Position numbers and translations under genes: made by a program. From Pegea sp. RAD2-039 (lineage: Eukaryota; Chordata; Thaliacea; Salpida; Salpidae): a stretch of DNA of 64,000 nucleotides. Shown here one piece after another: positions 49,446-64,000 of this stretch. The DNA is taken from NCBI GenBank assembly GCA_034620365.1, contig JAQGEQ010000326.1, positions 389,659 through 453,658 of the forward strand, read 5' to 3'. The notes beneath the pieces are model-generated. The model had not been told where the DNA came from, did not search any database, and saw nothing but the letters and a program-made list of their open reading frames with translations. Within the stretch, counting starts at the first letter, position 1, and the number at the start of each line of letters is the position of its first letter.

Positions 49446-51505
49446 CTTTTTTGATTTTAGAAATTGGTTTTAGATTTCTGGTTTTATTTAATGTAGATTT
49501 TATATAATAAACCATATAAAAAAATTGGTTGATATTCTAAAATTATTATATATAATATACTATATGAAATAAAATCATCTCCAATAGTACTAGTCCATAA
49601 ATTACCCGATTGGTCTTTTGAAATTAACATCTTCAGAATTAACATATTGAGTTGCTTAAACAGTTTGAATTGCTTTACTTATTTTTTAACTTTATACGTG
49701 AAACAGGAGAACTAATAAATGCTAATTTGTTACCAGTCCATTTTAATCTAATCGATGAAACTGCATTAAATTGCTAGAACGTTATTGAACCGTTTTGTTT
49801 CATTACTTAAACACTAGATTTGTTTGTATTTTTAGTTCTTACTTCTTGACACATATATTTTTTCACAAAATAATAGAGGATTTGTACATTTTAATGTCAG
49901 ATTTTTTTTATTTTTCTGTAGATCCTTTTGAGCGCCTGTGACTTTTGATGGTTTTTCATCTTTAAATCTCGAATAACGGAATAAGTTGCTAAATGAGATA
50001 GAATGTTTTTCCTTTTTTATATTCATTCTTATATTCTAGTTTTTTTAATCTAATTCCAATACATCAGACGTACTGATAAATGTTGATTTGTTACATTGAT
50101 GGTTTTATGAATGATTTTAAAGTAATAATTATGAATTGATAAATCTTCACAAAAAAAAATCAAAAACAACGCTACAAAATGTGCGATGTGTATCTCAAAA
50201 AACTATAAAATAATAAAACATAAAAGAGTATTGCAAATTTGAGGCAAATACTTTTATTTAATTTTTTAACTTAAAAATACTAACTCATAGTGTAAAGCTT
50301 TATACCAAGAATGAAAATTGTTTAAAATTCACTTTTAGGAAGGTATCATTCTTAAGACATTTTGGCTGTTTTGTTGGTATTAGCAACTTTACATACTTAT
50401 TTTTATTATTTATAGTTTAGATTTAGTGGTAAATTCTTCATTCCAAACAAATTTTAATTCATAAGACATTTTCAGAAGATAATTTCAACTAAGGAATAAT
50501 CTCTTTATAGTTATAATCAGTTACTGTATCGATGGTTTCGTTAGGTGTTTTGGTTTGTTGTGGTTTGTTTTGATAATTACAGTTCCATTTAAATTAACAA
50601 CTTAATGGTTGGTTCGATAATTATAATAACCAAGAGCTGAAATGGATATACAGTTATATATCTAACGTAGAAGTAGTAAACCGAATAATTCAAAACATTC
50701 TAGCAACTTGCTTACAAGAATATTAATCGTAAAGTTTAAAAATGATGGAGTAGTAACCAGTAAGAAAATATTAGTTTTTCTGCCGTACTTCTGAAGTTAC
50801 AAAATTATAAAGTATTTTAAACTATTTAAAAAACTCAATCTGTTAATTTTCATCTAAATATTTAGATAAGAAATAGTCAAGTGCTATATAAGATGATTTA
50901 TTTATGATGATGTAATTGTCGATAATATGAAATGTTAAAAAACTTCTTTTTCTAAACTTATAGTATGAAGAGGATAACAACGTTTATTGGTTTTATCTCC
51001 AACAAGCATTTTAAGGAAATAGATTTTAAGATTTCAAGAATTAGTTTTCTCATTAAAATTGTAATAATAACTAAACACCGTAATTTTACTTTCATAATAA
51101 AAACAAAACACAAAAATATTCAGTTATGCAAATATATAAAGATTTAAAGAACCTTTAGAGGGTAACTAAAAAGTAACCACAATTTCGATTACCTTTAGCA
51201 ACTAAAAAAATATAATTACTTTCAAGAACTTGTTGAAAAATAATAAAAGATGTTAACAAATACTTAATACCCAAAGTTCTAAAATTAATCAATAATAAAG
51301 TTTTTTTAATAGTTTACAAAAGAGCTGTACGAGAATAACAACATAAGAATACCAACTTTAGTTTAAAGTAAAAAATTGAATGTAAAACCTTTATTATTTA
51401 TTGCAAACTTACACACTATTTCAATAATAGAGTAATCATTAAAATAGTTAATTAAAGAATAAATTGCAACAACCAATTGAGTAAACGTTAACCAGCAAAA
51501 TGATT
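49446..51505. repeat. Main 3'-flank block of the locus at 51506
   Basis: Collinear with 3510-5650 and 58680-60845. The small hydrophobic frame is broken here by a four-base deletion near 51015. The frame at 50965-51147 (plus) is an opposite-strand reading of that region. No gene is seen. Confidence 0.75.
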
Positions 51506-54758
<3,253 letters not shown>

Positions 54759-55133
54759 ATAAACTTGATACGAGGCAGCAACTTTACACGAAAAAGAAAA
54801 CTGTCATCAGATGATGATGAAAAAAGTTTTAATAATAAAACTGCAGAGAAGAAAATTTTGGTAAACACTTCTGGTGTAATATATGGCTTGTATAAAAGTC
54901 ATGCTGATCAAAATAGTTTAAATAATACTAAAGAAATTCCAACAACTACAAGTTTTCCTTATAAAGAGACTAACAGCGATACAAAAGCATTCAAAGGGAA
55001 AGAAAATGATGAAAAAAACAAACAATCATCTAATTTCAAAATCAAATATGAATGCTTAGACTGTAACAAGAAATTTAAATGCAAATATCAGCTTGTTTAT
55101 CATGAGAGAACTCATACTGGTGAGAAGCCATAG
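54759..55133 (+). pseudogene. Contracted subfamily-A ZNF: N-terminal region plus one finger, start lost
   Basis: The normal start ATG is ATA ([20 protein letters not shown]). The N-terminal region is otherwise open and leads to a single complete finger ([19 protein letters not shown]), then GEKP-TAG and the vestigial last finger, as in the genes ending at 31563 and 22677. The whole internal array is missing, most simply by unequal recombination between the first and last finger. An upstream ATG at 54675 is in frame but lies before the splice acceptor. A peptide is possible only from an alternative start. Confidence 0.75.
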
Positions 55134-55627
55134 GAATATGTTTTTTTGTGAAAATAAAATTTAGTTGAAAATCAAGTTGATTACGCCATGAAATGATGCA
55201 TGTTTCTCAGAAAAAAGTGAGATCATTTTGCTGGTCAAAGTTTACTCACAATTTATAAGAAGAAATAATTAGCTTTGTGAAGATCAGTGGGTTTAAAAAT
55301 ATAATTTTTCAAATTGTTTTTTCAGTTTGAGTTGTTTTTCTTTTATCAATATTTGTTTTATTGATCAAATAAATTGTTACAGTAAATAATAATGATTTGA
55401 AACATTTTCCATTTTTATTATTTGTGATCGGCGGTTTGTATTTTTATTTGTAAACGAACTATATCTTATTTCGTTCTTTGTCCAGGTTTAGTTGAACCCA
55501 CAAGTTTTTTAATGTCCTTTATTTATTATCAAAAAGCTTCTGTATTTAGATTTTAATTTCTTAGTTAATCAATGCTGTGCAAACTGCTGATAGATTTTAG
55601 TTTTTGTTAAGAAATCCATTTAAAACT
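55134..55627. other. Vestigial finger and start of the alternative 3' flank
   Basis: The first 75 bases are the decayed finger after TAG; the remainder matches 31640-32060 and, inverted, 22190-22600. No gene is seen. Confidence 0.65.
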
Positions 55628-58600
55628 TTTTAAATTTCTGCAACTTATTACTTTTTGCAATTTATTTTTATTTTTTAATTGAAACTTCAGTTTTTAGTAG
55701 ATACTCAAAATAATTTCAAGAAAATAAAGTTTTAATTCATAAAATCTCTTTTTTCAAACCTAATGCTATTTGTTTATCATTTTATTTTAGAAATAAATAC
55801 TTTCTGATAAACCATATTGCATCATAATTAATCCCTTCTGCTATAGCACTAAGCAGTTTATTACCCGAATGGTCAAAACTAACTTAAAAGATTGAGTTGA
55901 TGAAAAATTGAAATAATTATCTAATTTTCTTAAACTTTGTTAGGAAGCCAGTTATTACGTTAGAAGAAGAAATACTTGCTTAATGCTTGTTAGTAAATTC
56001 AGTTTAAACTATTTTAAAATAGTATTATTTTAAGTTGTCAATTTAGATTTAATAATATTTCATTTCTCTTAAATTACTTTCAGTATATCTAAACACAAAT
56101 ACATTTTCAACTGAATTACTTTCAGCAAAAAAGATAAGACCAAAACATCTAACTTTAGTTTGCCGATGTCTTTATATAATGCAATCTACAAATTCACCGA
56201 ATTTTTTGACAAAATCTCTTAGTTTATCTTTAAAATATGTTTTTTAATAATCAGCCCAAGTTTGTGGGTGACGTAAAAAAACCATTATGTAGAATTTAAT
56301 TCATAAAAATTTTTTGTAAAAATATTTCAGTTTATTGTTTACAATATTAGAAAGCTGGAAATTTTATTAGATAAACGAAAAGTTGATTTAACACATCTAT
56401 CCATACGATGTCTTAGCCAAAAATCATAATGTTTATAATAAACATTATAAATTATGTATATAATAATTAACATTTTAACTGCAAAGAACAATCATATATA
56501 TTATTACAAATGTAATAGCAATTTTTTAACGTTTTTGTAACGTTTTTTCACAATTTTTTTTAATATTTTCCAAAGCATTTTTCAAATAATTAAAAAAAAA
56601 ATATATATATTTAGGAAAATGTTTGGAAATTCTGGAGGTGCATTTCGAAAAAACAACTTTGAAATTTAAAAACTTAAATTGGTAATTCAAATTTGAAGTA
56701 AATATTTTTGTTTAATTAAATTAAACCTAAATATACAAACTCAAATTGAAAACTTGATACTACGATGAAAGATTGTTTAAAAATTACTATTTCGACTGGT
56801 GTCATCCTGGAGTCGTTTTGTTTTTTTGTTGATATTACCAACTTTACATACTTATTTTTATTTTTTATTGATTAGAATTAGTTATATTTAACATTATTTG
56901 TTGTGCTTAGTATGATCATTGAAACAATTTAACTTGTTTTGCTTGTTTCAAATACTTTATTCTAAAACAAATGTTATCTCATAAGATTATTCTACCTTTG
57001 GAACATATTCCTTATGGTTACTAAATCAGTGCTTTGCTTAAACAATTTAGTTTTTTATCATTTGAGAAAAATTAATTTCAGTTTACCTCATTGATAATCA
57101 ATCAAGGATAACTTTATTCTCTGGTTCCATCACAATTTGGTTACTGTTATCAAGCAAGGTAGGTATTTTCGACCTCTCCTTAATCTTTTAACTAATAATT
57201 GTATTACATGACATGTTTTAAAAAATTATTTTAAACATTCTTGACATACCAAAAAGTAAAAGTTTTTAAATAATCATCTACTGTAAACCGATTGAAGGTT
57301 TGTATTCTTCTAATACCGTTTGGAAAGATCTCTTAACATAAATTTTTAACTAAATGAAAATAAATGAAAAGTGAAATATTGATTCTGATGTGATTTGTTT
57401 TTTGGATTATCTTGCTCTGCTATTCTTATATAAATTAATGCCAAGAATTTGCTTGATTTGGGTTTTAAGTACTTTAACTAGGTCATGTTGAAACAAATTT
57501 ATGTTATCCTCCCTAACAACATTTATTCACTTAAAAATGTATCTGCTAACAATGATATTACTTTACTAATTCAAAAACTGCTTTAAGCTTTATTACAAAT
57601 ATCCTTTGAATCTGGCTAATAATGGTTAGTAATTCTAATAAGCCTTTTTTATTTCATGTTTTTGATAATAATTAACGATATTTTTTACGTCTTAAGAGGA
57701 TTGTAAGAACCACTGCTGATTTTGAACGAAAGCTAATTTTTAATTTATTATTTAAATTAAATTTTATTGATGGAAATTTTGAAGATGATATTCAGCTCTT
57801 TTCTTAGAAACATTTTTTATATTACTTTCATTCACTTGTTGATAAAAGGTTTAAATATCCGTAGTAAACAAATCAATGAAAAAGTTGTTTCTGAGTTTTA
57901 TTATCAATTGTTTTTCATCTCTTTTTAACTTTCTACTACGAGTTTGTTATTCAAATATTCTCTTTCAATTATGAAAACTTTCAGCAACCCGTGAATCTCA
58001 GATCACAGTTTCTGATTTAACTTTTGTCAGAAACTTTAAACGGCAAGATAAAGGCGACTCATCTAACTTCTTTTTGAAATGTATATTATTTAGTTATATT
58101 TTAAACACGTTTTATTTGTACAAAGACAAATAAAGTAGAACTTGTTTTTCTATCAAATAGCAAAAATAATTTTACTTAAATGAAATATAGCTCAAAAATG
58201 AAGGCTATTAGCTAAGTGTATCAAACAGCAAAAATTTATAAAAAAAGTTGCTCTGCTTTAACTTTACCTATTAATGAAACTAAAACTGATGTATACAGTT
58301 TAAGTTATTAGATAAAACAAACTAAAATTGACAAAATAATATATTTCTTTTTAAGAACATCAAAATATTTCATAACATAATTTTGTAGCCTATAATTGTC
58401 GTAAGAGCAAATTATTGTACTCTGTAGTTTATTTAAAAACAAAATAACTTAAAATGCACGTGATAAAGAGAACTTTGAAGTAATTCTTTCCAACTTGAAG
58501 GAAGCTTATATACAAATTTATCTAAAAATCAATTAAGATAATATGATCTTTGCCTAATCATTTTGTGCTAGTTTTTTACCTTACCACTTATGCAGTTTTT

Positions 58601-60845
58601 CCGAACCTTGTTTTAGTCACAGTTAGATTTTACAACTTTCGTTTCTCAGTAATCTGGACTTTTCTTTATTGACATTACTTCTTTGATTTTAGAAATTGGT
58701 TGTAGATTTCTGGTTTTATTTAATGTAGATTTTATATCAAAAACCATATAAACAATTGGTTTATATTATAAAATTATTATATATAATATATTATATGAAA
58801 TAAAATCATCTCCATTAATACTAGTCCATAACTTACCCGATTGATCTTTTGAAATTAACATCTTCAGAATTAACATATTGAGTTGCTAAAACAGTTTGAA
58901 TTGCTTTCCTTATTTTATAACTTTATACGTAAGACAGGAGAACTAACAAATGCTAATTTGTTACCAGTCCATTTTAATCTAATAGATAAAATTGCTTTAA
59001 ATTGCTAGAACGTTTTTGAACCGTTTTGTTTCATTACTTATACGTCAGATTTGTTTGTATTTTTGTTCTTATTTCTTGACACATATATTTCTTCACAAAA
59101 TAATACAGGATTTGTACATTTTAATGTCAGATTTCTTTTATTTTTCTGTAGATCCTTTTGAGCGCCTGTGACTTTTGATGGTTTTCCATCTTTAAATCTC
59201 GAACAACGGAATAAGTTGCTAAATAAAATAGAATGAATTTCTTTTTTAAATTCTTTTTCATATTATAGTTTTCTTAATCTAATTTCAATATATCAGACGT
59301 ACTGATAAATGTTGATTTGTTACATTGATGGTTTTATGAATGATTTCAAAGTAATAATTAAGAATTGATAAATCTTCACAAAAAAAAATTCAAAAAACAA
59401 CGTTACAAAATGTGCGATGTGTATCTCAAAAATCTATAAAATATTATAACTTATAAGAGTATTGCAAATTTGAGGCAAATACTTTTATTTAATTTTTTTA
59501 ACTTAAAAATACTAACTCATATTGTAAAGTCTTATACCAAGAATAAAAATAGTTTAAAATTCACTTTTTGGAAGGTATCATCCTTAAGACATTTTGGCTG
59601 TCTTGTTGGTATTAGCAACTTTAAATAATTATTTTTATTAATTTTAGTTTACAAAGTGGTAAATTTTAAAGTAAATTCCTCATTCCAAACAGATGTTATT
59701 TCATAAGACTTTTTCATAAGATTATTTCTTATAAGGAATAATCTCTTTATAGTTATAATCAGTTACTGCATCGATGTTTTGGTCAGGTGTTTTGGTTTGT
59801 TGCGATTTGTTTGGATAATAAGAGTTCCATTTAAAATAGCAACTTAATATTTGGTTCGAAGATTAGAATTACCAAGGGCTGAAATAGATACAGTTATATA
59901 TCTGATGTAAAAGTATTAAACAGAACAGTTTAAAACACTCTAGCAACTTGCTTACAAGAATATTAATCGTAAAGTTTTAAAAATGATGGAGTAGTAACCG
60001 ATAAGAAAATATTAGTTTTTCTGCCGTTCCTCTGAGGTTACAAAATTATAAAGTAATTTAAACTATTTAAAAAACTCAATCTGTTAATTTTGATCTAACT
60101 ATTTGGGTAAGAAACAATCAAGTGCTATAGAAGATGATTTATTTATGATGATGTAATTGTCGATATTATGAAATGTTAAAAAACTTCTTTTTCTAAATTT
60201 ATAGTATGAAGAGGATAATAACGATTATTGTTTTTATCTCCAACAAGCATTTTAAGAATGGAAATAGATTTTAAGATTTCAAAAATTAGTTCTCATAAAA
60301 ATTGCAATAATTACTAAAAACTGTAGTTTTACTTTCATAATAAATACAAAACACAAAAATAATCAGTTTTACAAACATATAAGGATTTAACGAATCTTTA
60401 GAGAGTAACTAAAAAGTAACCACAATTTCGACTGCCTTTATCAACTAAAAAATTACAATTACTTTCAAAAACTTGTTGAAAAATAAAAGAAGATGTTAAC
60501 AAATACTTAATATACAAACTTCGAAAATTAAGGAATACAAAATTTTTCAATAGTTTACAAAAAAGCTGTACGAAAATAACAACATAAGAATACCAACTTT
60601 AGTTTAAAGTAAAAAATAAAATATAAAACCATTACTATTTATAGTAGACTTACACACAATTTCAATAATAGAGCAATCATTAAAACAGTAAATTAAAGCA
60701 TAAATTGCAACAACCTGCCAAACAGAACATTATTATTTTGTTTCCTTTAAACTCAAAGATCTCTTTATAATTAAGTTACTTTTAAGTTTAAAAATGTTTT
60801 CATCTTTCCATACTTGAATTGTGAGTAAACGTTTACCAGCAAGAT
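55628..60845. repeat. Main 3'-flank block, direct copy of 1-5650
   Basis: It keeps the order and orientation of 1-5650 without the 408-bp insert. It contains a retrotransposon fragment at 57095-57185 (minus), an exon-like SQITVSD segment at 57985-58130 with one base lost at its start, the palindrome at 56426-56448, and a frameshifted copy of the small hydrophobic frame near 60190-60340. Confidence 0.85.
57095..57185 (-). mobile_element. Non-LTR retrotransposon fragment
   Basis: The minus strand reads LKERSKIPTLLDNSNQIVME, the same linker peptide as the other fragments. It lies at the same place in the block as the fragment at 1490, so it predates the block duplication. Confidence 0.55.
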
Positions 60846-60849
60846 GATT

Positions 60850-61812
60850 TTAACTTTTATGAATATTATGAGTTCTTTCATGACTTAAAAGACTAGATCT
60901 ATCACTAAATTTTCTTCCACAAGCAATACATTCATATGGCTTCTCACCAGTATGAGTTCTTTCATGAATTAAAAGATTAGAATTACGTGCAAATTTTCTT
61001 CCACAAACTATACATTCATATGGCTTCTCACCAGTATGAGTTCTTTCATGGCATAACAAATGGGCGTTTTGACTAAACTTTCTTTCACAAACAATACATT
61101 CATAAGGCTTCTCACCAGTATGAGTTCTTTCATGACATAACAAATGGTGTTTTCGACGAAATTTTCTTTCACAAACTATACATTCATATGGTTTCTCACT
61201 AGTATGAGTTCTTTCATGACATAACAAATGGTGTTTTCGACGAAATTTTCTTTCACAAGCAATACATTCATATGGTTTCTCACCAGTATAAGTTCTTTCA
61301 TGACTTAAAAGACTAGATCTATCACTAAATTGTCTTTCACAAACAATACATTCATATGGTTTCTCACCAGTATGAGTTCTTTCATGACTTAAAAGACTGG
61401 AATTATGTGCAAATTTTATTTCACAAACTATACATTCATATGGCTTCTCGCCAGTATGAGTTCTTTCATGATAAACAAGCTGAGATTTGCATTTAAATTT
61501 CTTGTTACAGTCTAAGCATTCATATTTGATTTTGAAATTAGATGATTGTTTGTTTTTTTCATTATTTTCTTTCCCTTTGAATGCTTTTATATCGCTGTTA
61601 GTCTCTTTATAAGGGAAACTTGTAGTTGTTGGAATTTCTTTAGTATTATTTAAACTATTTTCATCAGCATGACTTTTATAAAAGCTATATACTCCACCAG
61701 AAGTGTTTACCAAAATTTTCTTTTCTGCAGTTTCATTATTAAAACTTTTCTTATCATCATCTGATGACAGTTTTCTTTTTCGTGCAAAGTTGCTGTCTTG
61801 TATCAAGTTCAT
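60850..61812 (-). CDS. C2H2 zinc-finger protein, 8 fingers, subfamily A
   Basis: The ATG at 61812 gives [20 protein letters not shown]; a TTG two codons earlier is in frame but an ATG is preferred. The N-terminal region spans about residues 1-95. Eight fingers follow, all with complete ligands: CLDC first, then helices [27 protein letters not shown] twice in a row, [18 protein letters not shown] and SDRSSLLSH. Linkers are TGEKP except one TSEKP and one [10 protein letters not shown]. The last finger ends THNIHKS with no vestigial finger. Repeated SDRSS and RRKHH fingers show local duplication. The truncated array at 5653 is its direct paralogue. Expected to be a nuclear DNA-binding factor; target unknown. 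Confidence 0.87.
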   Translation of the reverse strand: MNLIQDSNFARKRKLSSDDDKKSFNNETAEKKILVNTSGGVYSFYKSHADENSLNNTKEIPTTTSFPYKETNSDIKAFKGKENNEKNKQSSNFKIKYECLDCNKKFKCKSQLVYHERTHTGEKPYECIVCEIKFAHNSSLLSHERTHTGEKPYECIVCERQFSDRSSLLSHERTYTGEKPYECIACERKFRRKHHLLCHERTHTSEKPYECIVCERKFRRKHHLLCHERTHTGEKPYECIVCERKFSQNAHLLCHERTHTGEKPYECIVCGRKFARNSNLLIHERTHTGEKPYECIACGRKFSDRSSLLSHERTHNIHKS

Positions 61813-61826
61813 TTTCAAGTTAATAG

Positions 61827-61850
61827 GCTGACGAAAAAAAAACTTTTTTA
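61827..61850 (-). promoter_or_regulatory. Splice acceptor ahead of the 8-finger ORF
   Basis: A run of T on the minus strand ends TTCGTCAG, with the exon beginning at 61827, 15 bases before the ATG. Other A genes have TTCTTCAG at the same place. Confidence 0.55.
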
Positions 61851-64000
61851 GTTTTCAAATGTCCATACAAAATAATTTTAGTCTTAAGTGATATATTATT
61901 TTTATATTAACAAAGTTAGTTTACTAATGATAACAATCAAATTTAGATCAAGTTTTTTAAAAGTGTTCACCAGAAACTTATGATGTTCTATATACATATT
62001 TTCATTAAAACGAATTTGAACAAGAATTTTTTGTAAACTTTAGCAAGTATTTTCACAAATTGTTGGTTATAGTTCAATATTTAGACAACATAATATCCAA
62101 TTCTATAATATATAAATAGAAAAAAAATTCTTCTATAGAAAAGGTAATATTGCTTTACATGTAGCAGTTACGAGGCCAAAACACGTTTGCTTGTGATAAT
62201 GATAACATGAGTTCAGAAAATAAAATTTTTTAAGTATTTAATAAATGTAAAATTTAACAGTATTTAAAATAGATCAAAAAGAAGTTAAACCTTAATTTTA
62301 CAGATTTTATTCTGCAGTTATTTATCTCATATTCAAGTGTAAATTCCTCAATAGAATTCACTTGTATGATGTTACATTAATAATGAGCAACGATTAATCA
62401 AAAAATATATCAAACTATTTCTAGTTATTTTTAATTACAACAATAATTAGTTATATTTATATATATATATAATATTTTAGTTATATATAGAGAATATTTT
62501 AATGAAAATTCAAGAGTTGATATTGACTTATTGAATTAATTTAAAAACGATAAGCTCAACTTTAAAAAATACATATTTAAATATCATGGAAGTGTATAAA
62601 GAATTTATAGCCTACAAGCCAATATAAATGAACAAAAATTGACTTAAAGTCTAATATTTTGACAGTTATAAACATTTACTACAAATTTTTATTTTAAAAA
62701 GGTTTGAAAATTTAAGATCTAAACGCAATACCTGCAAAAACTTCACAAAAATCAATACTAGCAATTGTCTTATAAAATTATGCAAGCTACATAAGTTTAC
62801 AAAATATCAAATATCAAATATCATTCATGATCATTTAACACCAATAATTTTTCTCTTTTAACATTAAGTTTACTAGTAACTATAAGAGACCAAAGAGAGC
62901 AACAAAACCTTATAATTTAAAACAAATTATGGTAATATATATAACACAAATGACGTTACCAAACATATAAACGTTTGGTCAAAGTCTTCTTAAGAATATA
63001 TATATATGTTTGATTTATAAAAGTGATTTATTAATCTTCAAAACAGTTGAGAGAAATTATAATTTTGAAAGCCATGTTAGAAATAGAAATTTGTTTGCAC
63101 GTAAATTTTGATGACAGAAATAAAGTTCTAGAAGCTTCTGCTGTATGGGTTTTGTAGCTTGTTGATTATTATTTTGAGGCTTTTACTGCTTTGCTATTAA
63201 TATTTGTTGTGCCATAAAATTTTTCAGCAATATTGAGTAACTACAAATATAAACTTCTTAAGAGGCTATGTTAGTGCAGCTTGCATTCTTTTTTTGTTTA
63301 TTATAAAGCTACATAAAAGTATTAATTTTCTAGAAGTATCTTTTAAACATTAATCATTTAAACTGTTTTTGTATAAACTAAAGGAAAACATAAAATCAAG
63401 CTGAAATTTTTTATCCTACAAAAACTTAATCCAGATTAAGTTCCAAAAGAAATAAAAACTTTCTTAAAATTGATACTTTTACAGTTCGATTTTTGTTTGA
63501 GGTCGATAATTGTTATTAGAAAGCTCTTAAAAATATTGTAGAAAAACATTTAACATTGTAATAAAAAAATTATTTTCTTGTATTTCCTAATGACTTATTT
63601 TTATTTCTTTTATTTTTCAGATTTTATTTGATTTATTTATTTATTAAACTTTAACTAATAAATAACCTATAAATAAACCAAAAGATAAAATGATTTGCAT
63701 TACAAAATAAATCATAATCTATAATTTTGAGATTACTCATCGTGATTTAATTTAAAAAATAATTATTTATTAATTTTGGTATAAGGCAGATAGTTTGCGT
63801 ATACTTGTTATCAACACACGGCTATATATTATTTAACATAATTCAATCCTAAAAACCTAGAATTTTTAGTTTACTATTATACGTTGTCATATGCTTAAGT
63901 ATGATTAATATATTGTATTTACGATTTGGTTAAGCAAGAATGCAAATAAACAGATCAAATAAGCTAACAAGAATAGATGAAATTGGAATTATAACAATCA
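61851..64000. repeat. 5'-flank block of the 8-finger gene (inverted copy of 28440-30432)
   Basis: It contains the conserved element, the GACGTTACC/TA unit at 62945-63060, the 250-base unit at 63060-63320, and at 63780-64000 the reverse complement of 28440-28690. No further gene is seen before the window ends. Confidence 0.75.
62150..62216 (-). promoter_or_regulatory. Conserved 5' element of ZNF genes (8-finger gene)
   Basis: In gene sense: CACAAGCAAACGTGTTTTG, then GCCTCGTAACTGCTACATGT and AAAGCAATA. It lies 338 bases before the ATG, matching the spacing at the 10-finger gene. Confidence 0.5.

Overview
The window is AT-rich (about three quarters A+T by eye) eukaryotic, probably invertebrate metazoan, DNA. 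It carries C2H2 zinc-finger (ZNF) genes with TGEKPY linkers, a Sin3-type PAH2 domain split by two very short GT-AG introns, fragments of a jockey/CR1-like non-LTR retrotransposon and a tRNA-derived SINE. A cnidarian such as Hydra would fit the base composition and style, but nothing here proves the species.

Almost everything is a young, heavily rearranged cluster of one ZNF family. I count fourteen ZNF loci plus one retroposed 3' fragment. They fall in two subfamilies that share an N-terminal region (an RKRKLS basic patch followed by an acidic SDD stretch) unlike KRAB, SCAN, BTB or ZAD as far as I can tell. Subfamily A starts MNLIQ and carries long homogeneous arrays: intact genes at 22677-23975 (-, 12 fingers), 30433-31563 (+, 10 fingers) and 60850-61812 (-, 8 fingers); broken or partial copies at 5653-6385, 12869-15761 (31 fingers), 49046-49381, 51506-52636 and 54759-55133. 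Subfamily B starts MNLMN or MNLLN and has few, decayed fingers: 18410-18850, 20480-20658, 27111-27224, 41022-41492 and 44339-45042. The locus at 34705-35414 is a chimera, with a B front and an A-type array.

The intergenic DNA is made of the same few blocks in both orientations. The 3'-flank block of A genes recurs at 1-5650, 11816-12868, 35415-38740, 47500-48845, 49446-51500 and 55628-60845. A different A-gene 3' flank recurs at 21240-22670, 31564-32700 and 55134-56900. 5'-flank blocks lie between head-to-head genes (15762-18409, 23976-27110, 52637-54758) and around 28440-30432 and 61813-64000. Positions 1-6385 are a direct copy of about 55628-61150.

The one clearly different gene is at 9201-9852 (-): a compact three-exon, 180-residue protein with a single PAH2-like domain and a basic tail. 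PAH2 domains are the docking sites of the Sin3 corepressor for DNA-binding repressors. Its position inside a fast-evolving ZNF cluster that also carries retroelement debris invites the hypothesis that the ZNF proteins and this PAH2 protein act in one repression pathway; that is inference.

The most unusual sequence behaviour is the spread of disabling mutations by array amplification. In the 31-finger array a Cys-to-TGA change has been copied into 11 fingers. At 49046 a one-base deletion is shared by two tandem units. In three loci the same TAT-to-TAG change ends the array just before a vestigial finger.
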